64,000 nucleotides of DNA, taken from assembly GCA_037783415.1 (NCBI GenBank), contig JAZGTN010000088.1:806001-870000 (forward strand), in the 5' to 3' direction. Below the pieces are notes generated by a model. It made no database searches, was not told where the DNA came from, and was given only the letters and a program-made list of their open reading frames with translations. The translations under genes were made by a program, and so were the position numbers. Below, in pieces: positions 1 through 11,880 of the stretch. Position 1 is the first letter of the stretch. Every line of letters starts with the position of its first letter. The DNA comes from Leptasterias polaris. Lineage: Eukaryota; Echinodermata; Asteroidea; Forcipulatida; Asteriidae.

Positions 1-3000
1 GAAAACAACAGACGGCAACATGTATCTATACTGAATGGAGACTCAAAAATTAACAAAATGAAAAAGGAAGAAGAAATATATAAGCAAATCAATGAAATAA
101 ACAATTCAATAAATGAAGCAAACCAAAAACAAAAAAGATTAATCTTAAAAGTTGAGACCCCCCCAAAAAAAAAAAAATTAAAATAAATAAAATAAAAAAT
201 AATAAATAAAAAAAACACCCAATAAACGGTATAATTATTTTGAATTAGAACGTTTTGGGGGTCATGCTATTAATAGATTGCGTAAATATAAGAATCTATC
301 ACAACCTGGGGGTTCTGTGCTTCAACTTTTGAGGAGACTTGATCAATTTAGGCGTTAAAGTTGGCCCTATTTGACCGGGGAAGTGGAGAAGTGCTTCACG
401 AAAACTGGCAGCAAGTCGGTTTAGGGAAAATTTCATTTTCTGGTGTGTTTTTTTCTGGGGTCGCTAGAAAAAATTCCAAACGGCTGACCTGCCAAAAATT
501 GAAAAGAATTCTGAAGTTAATAGTTGTCCGGAGACTTACACGATTTTTAGCATTGGTTCCTATGGGAGTTTATTTAGTGGGGAGTCCAAGGCCCGTCTAG
601 TTTGTTTCCTTCCAAGTGAAAACACCTCAACGCCGGTGAAGGTTTCCCTACGTCCGGGCATCAATCTTGAAAAATTTCCCTACCCAAAAAATTAATAAAT
701 AAAAATTATATATTAATTGCAACGGAAAAGAAAATTAAATGCTACGCGGCAATTAAACCAACAAATTATGTTGCATTATTCTGATTTGTGTTTTTCGTAC
801 AGATGAAAAAAATAAAAAATACGGCTTGGGTAAACAATGTAAAAATTACGGGGTGACATGTCATGCTTATAAAGCGCCGCGAGTCCGGTTTCACGGACTG
901 ACCGGCTGATATCTAGTTCCCATCATGGTGTGGCGACCGAGTCACAGCATTTCCTTTCCTGTCTTGAGCACCCAACTAAATGCACTCCCACTTGCCCACT
1001 TCTCCAGCAGAGACCACTTGCCAAGTAAAATAGGGCCAACTTTAAAAGCCTAAATTTATCAAGTCTCCCCTGCACTGCGTGGCTCTATATGCATGTGTAC
1101 AAGTCCAGCCCCAACAATGAAACCGCAGTCACATGCATACAGTCACCAATTATTTTAAAATACTAGAGAGGGTTACGATCATCGCAACTAATAAGCCATT
1201 TGCGAGTTACATTTGAATAATGTCTGGTACAATGACTTGTTTAGTCACAAGTTACCGCTTAAATTTGAATTCCTCAGACTATCGAGACAGTTGCTATGTC
1301 ACATGATTAGGGGCAAGCTTTTGCTTAGTTACGTAAGAGACGGTGAACACCCATACACAATTCTGAATGGATGTGTATGACACAATGGTACCAGGGTTTG
1401 CTCATCTGGAGGTTGCTATACAAAAGCTTGCCCCGAACCATGTGACATAGCAACTGTCTCGATAGTCTGAGGAATTCAAATTTAAGCGGTAACTTGTGAC
1501 TAAACTAGTCATTGTACCAGACATTATTCAAATTTAACTCGCAAATGGCTTATTCTGATACAGTGTTTTGGGTTTCTTTTTTTGCAATTGTTTCTTCAAT
1601 AAAATGTTTTTTGCAGTATTTCATGTAACTTTTATTGCGTAGTTGCATCAACAAATGACAAAAATGAAAATAATAAACAATAAATAAATAAATAAAATAA
1701 CCAAAAAAAACGTCACAGTAAAATCTCATACCTTATATTATATTTAAAAAAAGATTAAAAAGTTACGTTGCTGGTAGTGTCAGGCGTTCACGCGCTGGAG
1801 AGGTTTAGATAGCGCACACTACGCCCCTCTTCTGCAGCAACGATTAGTTCCCTTATTTTGTGGCAAATTGACCCAGCAGCATATCCTCCCCTGTCTCCCC
1901 TGCCTAGCCACTAGGGCCCTGACCACTTTAGGGGAGGAAGCAAGGCAGATCCCAATCACACTGTTGCCACAGACAGCAAAAGGCCTTGAACCTATATTAG
2001 TGCAGACGGCATTCGAACCCGGATCGCGTGGTCCAAGTGTTGAGACAGTCCCAGCACCTTATCCCACTGCGCTAGTAAGGTGTTGGTACTTTTACCCGTG
2101 AGTTTACAATGTATAGCCATACGAGTGCACCCAACCAGACTGGGAGAAAACAACAGACGGCAACATGTATCTATACTGAATGGAGACTCAAAAATTAACA
2201 AAATGAAAAAGGAAGAAGAAATATATAAGCAAATCAATGAAATAAACAATTCAATAAATGAAGCAAACCAAAAACAAAAAAGATTAATCTTAAAAGTTGA
2301 GACCCCCCCCCCCCAAAAAAAAATAATAAAAATAAAATAAAAAATAATAAATAAAAAAAACACCCAATAAACGGTATAATTATTTTGAATTAGAACGTTT
2401 TGGGGGTCATGCTATTAATAGATTGCGTAAATATAAGAATCTATCACAACCTGGGGGTTCTGTGCTTCAACTTTTGAGGAGACTTGATCAATTTAGGCGT
2501 TAAAGTTGGCCCTATTTGACCGGGGAAGTGGAGAAGTGCTTCACGAAAACTGGCAGCAAGTCGGTTTAGGGAAAATTTCATTTTCTGGTGTGTTTTTTTC
2601 TGGGGTCGCTAGAAAAAATTCCAAACGGCTGACCTGCCAAAAATTGAAAAGAATTCTGAAGTTAATAGTTGTCCGGAGACTTACACGATTTTTAGCATTG
2701 GTTCCTATGGGAGTTTATTTAGTGGGGAGTCCAAGGCCCGTCTAGTTTGTTTCCTTCCAAGTGAAAACACCTCAACGCCGGTGAAGGTTTCCCTACGTCC
2801 GGGCATCAATCTTGAAAAATTTCCCTACCCAAAAAATTAATAAATAAAAATTATATATTAATTGCAACGGAAAAGAAAATTAAATGCTACGCGGCAATTA
2901 AACCAAGAAATTATGTTGCATTATTCTGATTTGTGTTTTTCGTACAGATGAAAAAAATTAAAAAATACGGCTTGGGTAAACAATGTAAAAATTACGGGGT

Positions 3001-6000
3001 GACATGTCATGCTTATAAAGCGCCGCGAGTCCGGTTTCACGGACTGACCGGCTGATATCTAGTTCCCATCATGGTGTGGCGACCGAGTCACAGCATTTCC
3101 TTTCCTGTCTTGAGCACCCAACTAAATGCACTCCCACTTGCCCACTTCTCCAGCAGAGTCCACTTGCCAAGTAAAATAGGGCCAACTTTAAAAGCCTAAA
3201 TTTATCAAGTCTCCCCTGCACTGCGTGGCTCTATATGCATGTGTACAAGTCCAGCCCCAACAATGAAACCGCAGTCACATGCATACAGTCACCAATTATT
3301 TTAAAATACTAGAGAGGGTTACGATCATCGCAACTAATAAGCCATTTGCGAGTTACATTTGAATAATGTCTGGTACAATGACTTGTTTAGTCACAAGTTA
3401 CCGCTTAAATTTGAATTCCTCAGACTATCGAGACAGTTGCTATGTCACATGATTAGGGGCAAGCTTTTGCTTAGTTACGTAAGAGACGGTGAACACCCAT
3501 ACACAATTCTGAATGGATGTGTATGACACAATGGTACCAGGGTTTGCTCATCTGGAGGTTGCTATACAAAAGCTTGCCCCGAACCATGTGACATAGCAAC
3601 TGTCTCGATAGTCTGAGGAATTCAAATTTAAGCGGTAACTTGTGACTAAACAAGTCATTGTACCAGACATTATTCAAATGTAACTCGCAAATGGCTTATT
3701 AGTTGCGATGATCGTAACCCTCTCTAGTATTTTAAAATAATTGGTGACTGTATGCATGTGACTGCGGTTTCATTGTTGGGGCTGGACTTGTACACATGCA
3801 TATAGAGCCACGCAGTGCAGGGGAGACTTGATAAATTTAGGCTTTTAAAGTTGGCCCTATTTTACTTGGCAAGTGGACTCTGCTGGAGAAGTGGGCAAGT
3901 GGGAGTGCATTTAGTTGGGTGCTCAAGACAGGAAAGGAAATGCTGTGACTCGGTCGCCACACCATGATGGGAACTAGATATCAGCCGGTCAGTCCGTGAA
4001 ACCGGACTCGCGGCGCTTTATAAGCATGACATGTCACCCCGTAATTTTTACATTGTTTACCCAAGCCGTATTTTTTATTTTTTTCATCTGTACGAAAAAC
4101 ACAAATCAGAATAATGCAACATAATTTGTTGGTTTAATTGCCGCGTAGCATTTAATTTTCTTTTCCGTTGCAATTAATATATAATTTTTATTTATTAATT
4201 TTTTGGGTAGGGAAATTTTTCAAGATTGATGCCCGGACGTATGGAAACCTTCACCGGCGTTGAGGTGTTTTCACTTGGAAGGAAACAAACTAGACGGGCC
4301 TTGGACTCCCCACTAAATAAACTCCCATAGGAACCAATGCTAAAAATCGTGTAAGTCTCCGGACAACTATTAACTTCAGAATTCTTTTCAATTTTTGGCA
4401 GGTCAGCCGTTTTGAATTTTTTCTAGCGACCCCAGAAAAAAACACACCAGAAAATGAAATTTTCCCTAAACCGACTTGCTGCCAGTTTTCGTGAAGCACT
4501 TCTCCACTTCCCCGGTCAAATAGGGCCAACTTTAACGCCTAAATTGATCAAGTCTCCTCAAAAGTTGAAGCACAGAACCCCCAGGTTGTGATAGATTCTT
4601 ATATTTACGCAATCTATTAATAGCATGACCCCCAAAACGTTCTAATTCAAAATAATTATACCGTTTATTGGGTGTTTTTTTTATTTATTATTTTTTATTT
4701 TATTTATTATTTTTTTTTGGGGGGGGGGTCTCAACTTTTAATATTAATCTTTTTTGTTTTTGGTTTGCTTCATTTATTGAATTGTTTATTTCATTGATTT
4801 GCTTATATATTTCTTCATCCTTTTTCATTTTGTTAATTTTTGAGTCTCCATTCAGTATAGATACATGTTGCCGTCTGTTGTTTTCTCCCAGTCTGGTTGG
4901 GTGCACTCGTATGGCTATACATTGTAAACTCACGGGTAAAAGTACCAACACCTTACTAGCGCAGTGGGATAAGGTGCTGGGACTGTCTCAACACTTGGAC
5001 CACGCGATCCGGGTTCGAATGCCGTCTGCACTAATATAGGTTCAAGGCCTTTTGCTGTCTGTGGCAACAGTGTGATTGGGATCTGCCTTGCTTCCTCCCC
5101 TAAAGTGGTCAGGGCCCTAGTGGCTAGGCAGGGGAGACAGGGGAGGATATGCTGCTGGGTCAATTTGCCACAAAATAAGGGAACTAATCGTTGCTGCAGA
5201 AGAGGGGCGTAGTGTGCGCTATCTAAACCTCTCCAGCGCGTGAACGCCTGACACTACCAGCAACGTAACTTTTTAATCTTTTTTTAAATATAATATAAGG
5301 TATGAGATTTTACTGTGACGCTTTTTTTGGTTATTTTATTTATTTATTTATTGTTTATTATTTTCATTTTTGTCATTTGTTGATGCAACTACGCAATAAA
5401 AGTTACATGAAATACTGCAAAAAACATTTTATTGAAGAAACAATTGCAAAAAAAGAAACCCAAAACACTGTATCAGAATAAGCCATTTGCGAGTTAAATT
5501 TGAATAATGTCTGGTACAATGACTAGTTTAGTCACAAGTTACCGCTTAAATTTGAATTCCTCAGACTATCGAGACAGTTGCTATGTCACATGGTTCGGGG
5601 CAAGCTTTTGTATAGCAACCTCCAGATGAGAAAACCCTGGTACCATTGTGTCATACACATCCATTCAGAATTGTGTATGGGTGTTCACCGTCTCTTACGT
5701 AACTAAGCAAAAGCTTGCCCCTAATCATGTGACATAGCAACTGTCTCGATAGTCTGAGGAATTCAAATTTAAGCGGTAACTTGTGACTAAACAAGTCATT
5801 GTACCAGACATTATTCAAATGTAACTCGCAAATGGCTTATTAGTTGCGATGATCGTAACCCTCTCTAGTATTTTAAAATAATTGGTGACTGTATGCATGT
5901 GACTGCGGTTTCATTGTTGGGGCTGGACTTGTACACATGCATATAGAGCCACGCAGTGCAGGGGAGACTTGATAAATTTAGGCTTTTAAAGTTGGCCCTA

Positions 6001-7035
6001 TTTTACTTGGCAAGTGGACTCTGCTGGAGAAGTGGGCAAGTGGGAGTGCATTTAGTTGGGTGCTCAAGACAGGAAAGGAAATGCTGTGACTCGGTCGCCA
6101 CACCATGATGGGAACTAGATATCAGCCGGTCAGTCCGTGAAACCGGACTCGCGGCGCTTTATAAGCATGACATGTCACCCCGTAATTTTTACATTGTTTA
6201 CCCAAGCCGTATTTTTTATTTTTTTCATCTGTACGAAAAACACAAATCAGAATAATGCAACATAATTTGTTGGTTTAATTGCCGCGTAGCATTTAATTTT
6301 CTTTTCCGTTGCAATTAATATATAATTTTTATTTATTAATTTTTTGGGTAGGGAAATTTTTCAAGATTGATGCCCGGACGTAGGGAAACCTTCACCGGCG
6401 TTGAGGTGTTTTCACTTGGAAGGAAACAAACTAGACGGGCCTTGGACTCCCCACTAAATAAACTCCCATAGGAACCAATGCTAAAAATCGTGTAAGTCTC
6501 CGGACAACTATTAACTTCAGAATTCTTTTCAATTTTTGGCAGGTCAGCCGTTTGGAATTTTTTCTAGCGACCCCAGAAAAAAACACACCAGAAAATGAAA
6601 TTTTCCCTAAACCGACTTGCTGCCAGTTTTCGTGAAGCACTTCTCCACTTCCCCGGTCAAATAGGGCCAACTTTAACGCCTAAATTGATCAAGTCTCCTC
6701 AAAAGTTGAAGCACAGAACCCCCAGGTTGTGATAGATTCTTATATTTACGCAATCTATTAATAGCATGACCCCCAAAACGTTCTAATTCAAAATAATTAT
6801 ACCGTTTATTGGGTGTTTTTTTAATTTATTATTTTTTATTTTATTTATTTTTTTTTTTTTTTTGGGGGGGGGTCTCAACTTTTAAGATTAATCTTTTTTG
6901 TTTTTGGTTTGCTTCATTTATTGAATTGTTTATTTCATTGATTTGCTTATATATTTCTTCTTCCTTTTTCATTTTGTTAATTTTTGAGTCTCCATTCAGT
7001 ATAGATACATGTTGCCGTCTGTTGTTTTCTCCCAG
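1..7035. repeat. Giant palindrome at the array's orientation switch
   Basis: Bases 1-3517 are the reverse complement of bases 3519-7035 apart from scattered substitutions and a few bases of homopolymer drift. Paired positions add up to 7036: 3451 pairs with 3585, 3345 with 3691, and 3336 with 3700. The centre lies in the loop of a monomer hairpin. Both arms of that hairpin are of the same sub-type (the one next to the bases reading ttagttgcgatgatcg), whereas in all other monomers the two arms differ. The left arm may continue outside the window. Confidence 0.93.
6848..6872. repeat. Hypervariable T-run/G-run junction in each monomer
   Basis: A T-rich stretch with ATTT or ATTTT iterations runs directly into a G-run. 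Length and interruptions differ in nearly every copy. The G-run is about 7 to 13 bases. At 39253-39263 and 41397-41407 the T stretch is replaced by an A-run. This is the most variable point of an otherwise uniform monomer, so it reflects slippage or base-calling error in long homopolymers. Confidence 0.8.
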
Positions 7036-7093
7036 TCTGGTTGGGTGCACTCGTATGGCTATACATTGTAAACTCACGGGTAAAAGTACCAAC

Positions 7094-7185
7094 ACCTTAC
7101 TAGCGCAGTGGGATAAGGTGCTGGGACTGTCTCAACACTTGGACCACGCGATCCGGGTTCGAATGCCGTCTGCACTAATATAGGT
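7094..7185 (+). repeat. tRNA-like segment with Pol III A and B boxes (one per monomer)
   Basis: The segment carries TAGCGCAGTGG (7101-7111), a full match to the Pol III A-box consensus, and GGTTCGAATGCC (from 7156), one base from the B-box consensus, 44 bp apart. The stems do not form a proper cloverleaf (the T stem has only about 3 pairs), so this is a tRNA-derived, SINE-like head and not a working tRNA. Same-strand copies begin at 4950, 9240, 11380, 13483, 15628, 17768, 20210, 22355, 24480, 26624, 28769, 30915, 33059, 35204, 37351, 39496 and 41641. A reversed copy lies at 1990-2081. Confidence 0.7.
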
Positions 7186-7620
7186 TCAAGGCCTTTTGCT
7201 GTCTGTGGCAACAGTGTGATTGGGATCTGCCTTGCTTCCTCCCCTAAAGTGGTCAGGGCCCTAGTGGCTAGGCAGGGGAGACAGGGGAGGATATGCTGCT
7301 GGGTCAATTTGCCACAAAATAAGGGAACTAATCGTTGCTGCAGAAGAGGGGCGTAGTGTGCGCTATCTAAACCTCTCCAGCGCGTGAACGCCTGACACTA
7401 CCAGCAACGTAACTTTTTAATCTTTTTTTAAATATAATATAAGGTATGAGATTTTACTGTGACGCTTTTTTTGGTTATTTTATTTATTTATTTATTGTTT
7501 ATTATTTTCATTTTTGTCATTTGTTGATGCAACTACGCAATAAAAGTTACATGAAATACTGCAAAAAACATTTTATTGAAGAAACAATTGCAAAAAAAGA
7601 AACCCAAAACACTGTATCAG

Positions 7621-7985
7621 AATAAGCCATTTGCGAGTTAAATTTGAATAATGTCTGGTACAATGACTAGTTTAGTCACAAGTTACCGCTTAAATTTGAA
7701 TTCCTCAGACTATCGAGACAGTTGCTATGTCACATGGTTCGGGGCAAGCTTTTGTATAGCAACCTCCAGATGAGAAAACCCTGGTACCATTGTGTCATAC
7801 ACATCCATTCAGAATTGTGTATGGGTGTTCACCGTCTCTTACGTAACTAAGCAAAAGCTTGCCCCTAATCATGTGACATAGCAACTGTCTCGATAGTCTG
7901 AGGAATTCAAATTTAAGCGGTAACTTGTGACTAAACAAGTCATTGTACCAGACATTATTCAAATGTAACTCGCAAATGGCTTATT
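7621..7985. repeat. 365-bp hairpin inside each satellite monomer
   Basis: Two arms of about 140 bp are near-perfect inverted copies; they start AATAAGCCATTTGCGAGTTA and end with its complement. The loop is about 85 bp and its edges also pair through ggggcaagctttt. The two arms differ at a few fixed positions (for example actagt against acttgt), so they can be told apart. Equivalent hairpins occur in every monomer, for example 5477-5841. The array's inversion centre (3518) and right edge (42203) both fall in this element. Confidence 0.9.
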
Positions 7986-8107
7986 AGTTGCGATGATCGT
8001 AACCCTCTCTAGTATTTTAAAATAATTGGTGACTGTATGCATGTGACTGCGGTTTCATTGTTGGGGCTGGACTTGTACACATGCATATAGAGCCACGCAG
8101 TGCAGGG

Positions 8108-8841
8108 GAGACTTGATAAATTTAGGCTTTTAAAGTTGGCCCTATTTTACTTGGCAAGTGGACTCTGCTGGAGAAGTGGGCAAGTGGGAGTGCATTTAGT
8201 TGGGTGCTCAAGACAGGAAAGGAAATGCTGTGACTCGGTCGCCACACCATGATGGGAACTAGATATCAGCCGGTCAGTCCGTGAAACCGGACTCGCGGCG
8301 CTTTATAAGCATGACATGTCACCCCGTAATTTTTACATTGTTTACCCAAGCCGTATTTTTTATTTTTTTCATCTGTACGAAAAACACAAATCAGAATAAT
8401 GCAACATAATTTGTTGGTTTAATTGCCGCGTAGCATTTAATTTTCTTTTCCGTTGCAATTAATATATAATTTTTATTTATTAATTTTTTGGGTAGGGAAA
8501 TTTTTCAAGATTGATGCCCGGACGTAGGGAAACCTTCACCGGCGTTGAGGTGTTTTCACTTGGAAGGAAACAAACTAGACGGGCCTTGGACTCCCCACTA
8601 AATAAACTCCCATAGGAACCAATGCTAAAAATCGTGTAAGTCTCCGGACAACTATTAACTTCAGAATTCTTTTCAATTTTTGGCAGGTCAGCCGTTTGGA
8701 ATTTTTTCTAGCGACCCCAGAAAAAAAAACACCAGAAAATGAAATTTTCCCTAAACCGACTTGCTGCCAGTTTTCGTGAAGCACTTCTCCACTTCCCCGG
8801 TCAAATAGGGCCAACTTTAACGCCTAAATTGATCAAGTCTC
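8108..8841. repeat. 734-bp segment bounded by imperfect inverted repeats, embedded in the monomer
   Basis: The left edge starts gagacttgataaatttagg and continues to a block containing aagttggccctattt. The right edge is its diverged complement, ending in gatcaagtctc. The terminal inverted repeats are about 45-70 bp. The right part resembles the two dispersed elements at 47399-47880 and 49150-49631, which suggests the satellite was built around a mobile inverted-repeat element. No transposase is present. Confidence 0.6.
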
Positions 8842-11800
8842 CTCAAAAGTTGAAGCACAGAACCCCCAGGTTGTGATAGATTCTTATATTTACGCAATCT
8901 ATTAATAGCATGACCCCCAAAACGTTCTAATTCAAAATAATTATACCGTTTATTGGTTTTTTTTTTTTTTTATTATTTTTTATTTTATTTATTTTATTTT
9001 TATTTTTTTGGGGGGGGGTCTCAACTTTTAAGATTAATCTTTTTTGTTTTTGGTTTGCTTCATTTATTGAATTGTTTATTTCATTGATTTGCTTATATAT
9101 TTCTTCTTCCTTTTTCATTTTGTTAATTTTTGAGTCTCCATTCAGTATAGATACATGTTGCCGTCTGTTGTTTTCTCCCAGTCTGGTTGGGTGCACTCGT
9201 ATGGCTATACATTGTAAACTCACGGGTAAAAGTACCAACACCTTACTAGCGCAGTGGGATAAGGTGCTGGGACTGTCTCAACACTTGGACCACGCGATCC
9301 GGGTTCGAATGCCGTCTGCACTAATATAGGTTCAAGGCCTTTTGCTGTCTGTGGCAACAGTGTGATTGGGATCTGCCTTGCTTCCTCCCCTAAAGTGGTC
9401 AGGGCCCTAGTGGCTAGGCAGGGGAGACAGGGGAGGATATGCTGCTGGGTCAATTTGCCACAAAATAAGGGAACTAATCGTTGCTGCAGAAGAGGGGCGT
9501 AGTGTGCGCTATCTAAACCTCTCCAGCGCGTGAACGCCTGACACTACCAGCAACGTAACTTTTTAATCTTTTTTTAAATATAATATAAGGTATGAGATTT
9601 TACTGTGACGCTTTTTTTGGTTATTTTATTTATTTATTTATTGTTTATTATTTTCATTTTTGTCATTTGTTGATGCAACTACGCAATAAAAGTTACATGA
9701 AATACTGCAAAAAACATTTTATTGAAGAAACAATTGCAAAAAAAGAAACCCAAAACACTGTATCAGAATAAGCCATTTGCGAGTTAAATTTGAATAATGT
9801 CTGGTACAATGACTAGTTTAGTCACAAGTTACCGCTTAAATTTGAATTCCTCAGACTATCGAGACAGTTGCTATGTCACATGGTTCGGGGCAAGCTTTTG
9901 TATAGCAACCTCCAGATGAGAAAACCCTGGTACCATTGTGTCATACACATCCATTCAGAATTGTGTATGGGTGTTCACCGTCTCTTACGTAACTAAGCAA
10001 AAGCTTGCCCCTAATCATGTGACATAGCAACTGTCTCGATAGTCTGAGGAATTCAAATTTAAGCGGTAACTTGTGACTAAACAAGTCATTGTACCAGACA
10101 TTATTCAAATGTAACTCGCAAATGGCTTATTAGTTGCGATGATCGTAACCCTCTCTAGTATTTTAAAATAATTGGTGACTGTATGCATGTGACTGCGGTT
10201 TCATTGTTGGGGCTGGACTTGTACACATGCATATAGAGCCACGCAGTGCAGGGGAGACTTGATAAATTTAGGCTTTTAAAGTTGGCCCTATTTTACTTGG
10301 CAAGTGGACTCTGCTGGAGAAGTGGGCAAGTGGGAGTGCATTTAGTTGGGTGCTCAAGACAGGAAAGGAAATGCTGTGACTCGGTCGCCACACCATGATG
10401 GGAACTAGATATCAGCCGGTCAGTCCGTGAAACCGGACTCGCGGCGCTTTATAAGCATGACATGTCACCCCGTAATTTTTACATTGTTTACCCAAGCCGT
10501 ATTTTTTATTTTTTTCATCTGTACGAAAAACACAAATCAGAATAATGCAACATAATTTGTTGGTTTAATTGCCGCGTAGCATTTAATTTTCTTTTCCGTT
10601 GCAATTAATATATAATTTTTATTTATTAATTTTTTGGGTAGGGAAATTTTTCAAGATTGATGCCCGGACGTAGGGAAACCTTCACCGGCGTTGAGGTGTT
10701 TTCACTTGGAAGGAAACAAACTAGACGGGCCTTGGACTCCCCACTAAATAAACTCCCATAGGAACCAATGCTAAAAATCGTGTAAGTCTCCGGACAACTA
10801 TTAACTTCAGAATTCTTTTCAATTTTTGGCAGGTCAGCCGTTTGGAATTTTTTCTAGCGACCCCAGAAAAAAACACACCAGAAAATGAAATTTTCCCTAA
10901 ACCGACTTGCTGCCAGTTTTCGTGAAGCACTTCTCCACTTCCCCGGTCAAATAGGGCCAACTTTAACGCCTAAATTGATCAAGTCTCCTCAAAAGTTGAA
11001 GCACAGAACCCCCAGGTTGTGATAGATTCTTATATTTACGCAATCTATTAATAGCATGACCCCCAAAACGTTCTAATTCAAAATAATTATACCGTTTATT
11101 GGGTGTTTTTTTAATTTATTATTTTTTATTTTATTTATTTTTATTTTTTTTTGGGGGGGGGGGTCTCAACTTTTAAGATTAATCTTTTTTTGGTTTGCTT
11201 CATTTATTGAATTGTTTATTTCATTGATTTGCTTATATATTTCTTCTTCCTTTTTCATTTTGTTAATTTTTGAGTCTCCATTCAGTATAGATACATGTTG
11301 CCGTCTGTTGTTTTCTCCCAGTCTGGTTGGGTGCACTCGTATGGCTATACATTGTAAACTCACGGGTAAAAGTACCAACACCTTACTAGCGCAGTGGGAT
11401 AAGGTGCTGGGACTGTCTCAACACTTGGACCACGCGATTCGGGTTCGAATGCCGTCTGCACTAATATAGGTTCAAGGCCTTTTGCTGTCTGTGGCAACAG
11501 TGTGATTGGGATCTGCCTTGCTTCCTCCCCTAAAGTGGTCAGGGCCCTAGTGGCTAGGCAGGGGAGACAGGGGAGGATATGCTGCTGGGTCAATTTGCCA
11601 CAAAATAAGGGAACTAATCGTTGCTGCAGAAGAGGGGCGTAGTGTGCGCTATCTAAACCTCTCCAGCGCGTGAACGCCTGACACTACCAGCAACGTAACT
11701 TTTTAATCTTTTTTTAAATATAATATAAGGTATGAGATTTTACTGTGACGCTTTTTTTGGTTATTTTATTTATTTATTTATTGTTTATTATTTTCATTTT

Positions 11801-11870
11801 TGTCATTTGTTGATGCAACTACGCAATAAAAGTTACATGAAATACTGCAAAAAACATTTTATTGAAGAAA

Positions 11871-11880
11871 CAATTGCGAG
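11871..11880. other. 43-bp deletion between TTGC microhomologies in one monomer
   Basis: At this point other copies read caattgc, then an A-run, then a stretch ending in atttgc before gagtt. Here caattgc joins directly to gagtt, so 43 bp between two TTGC copies is gone. With a 6-bp loss near 11187 this accounts for the short 2097-bp spacing of this monomer. Confidence 0.85.

Larger units (their letters stand above)
6431..8574 (-). repeat. Representative satellite monomer (majority orientation)
   Basis: Layout read on the plus strand: the end of an inverted-repeat-bounded segment (to 6697); an AT-rich stretch; a T-run joined to a G-run (6848-6872); a tRNA-like segment (7094-7185); a block rich in purine/pyrimidine clusters (7186-7400); an A/T-rich stretch with ATTT iterations (7420-7520); a 365-bp hairpin (7621-7985); a unique stretch (7986-8107); then the start of the next inverted-repeat segment at 8108. 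The choice of boundaries is arbitrary because the units are in tandem. Confidence 0.85.

Noticed and set aside
361..600. A conserved 79-codon open frame repeated in every monomer
   Set aside because: It starts with TTG, not ATG. Its conservation simply mirrors the near-identity of the satellite copies, and the dispersed relatives have frame changes.
1868..2363. Overlapping open frames of 77-124 codons in each monomer
   Set aside because: They overlap each other and the tRNA-like segment on opposite strands, and run through the variable homopolymer, so they are chance frames.
3471..3677. A 68-codon frame seen only at the inversion centre
   Set aside because: It runs through the two hairpin arms and exists only because two same-type arms meet there.
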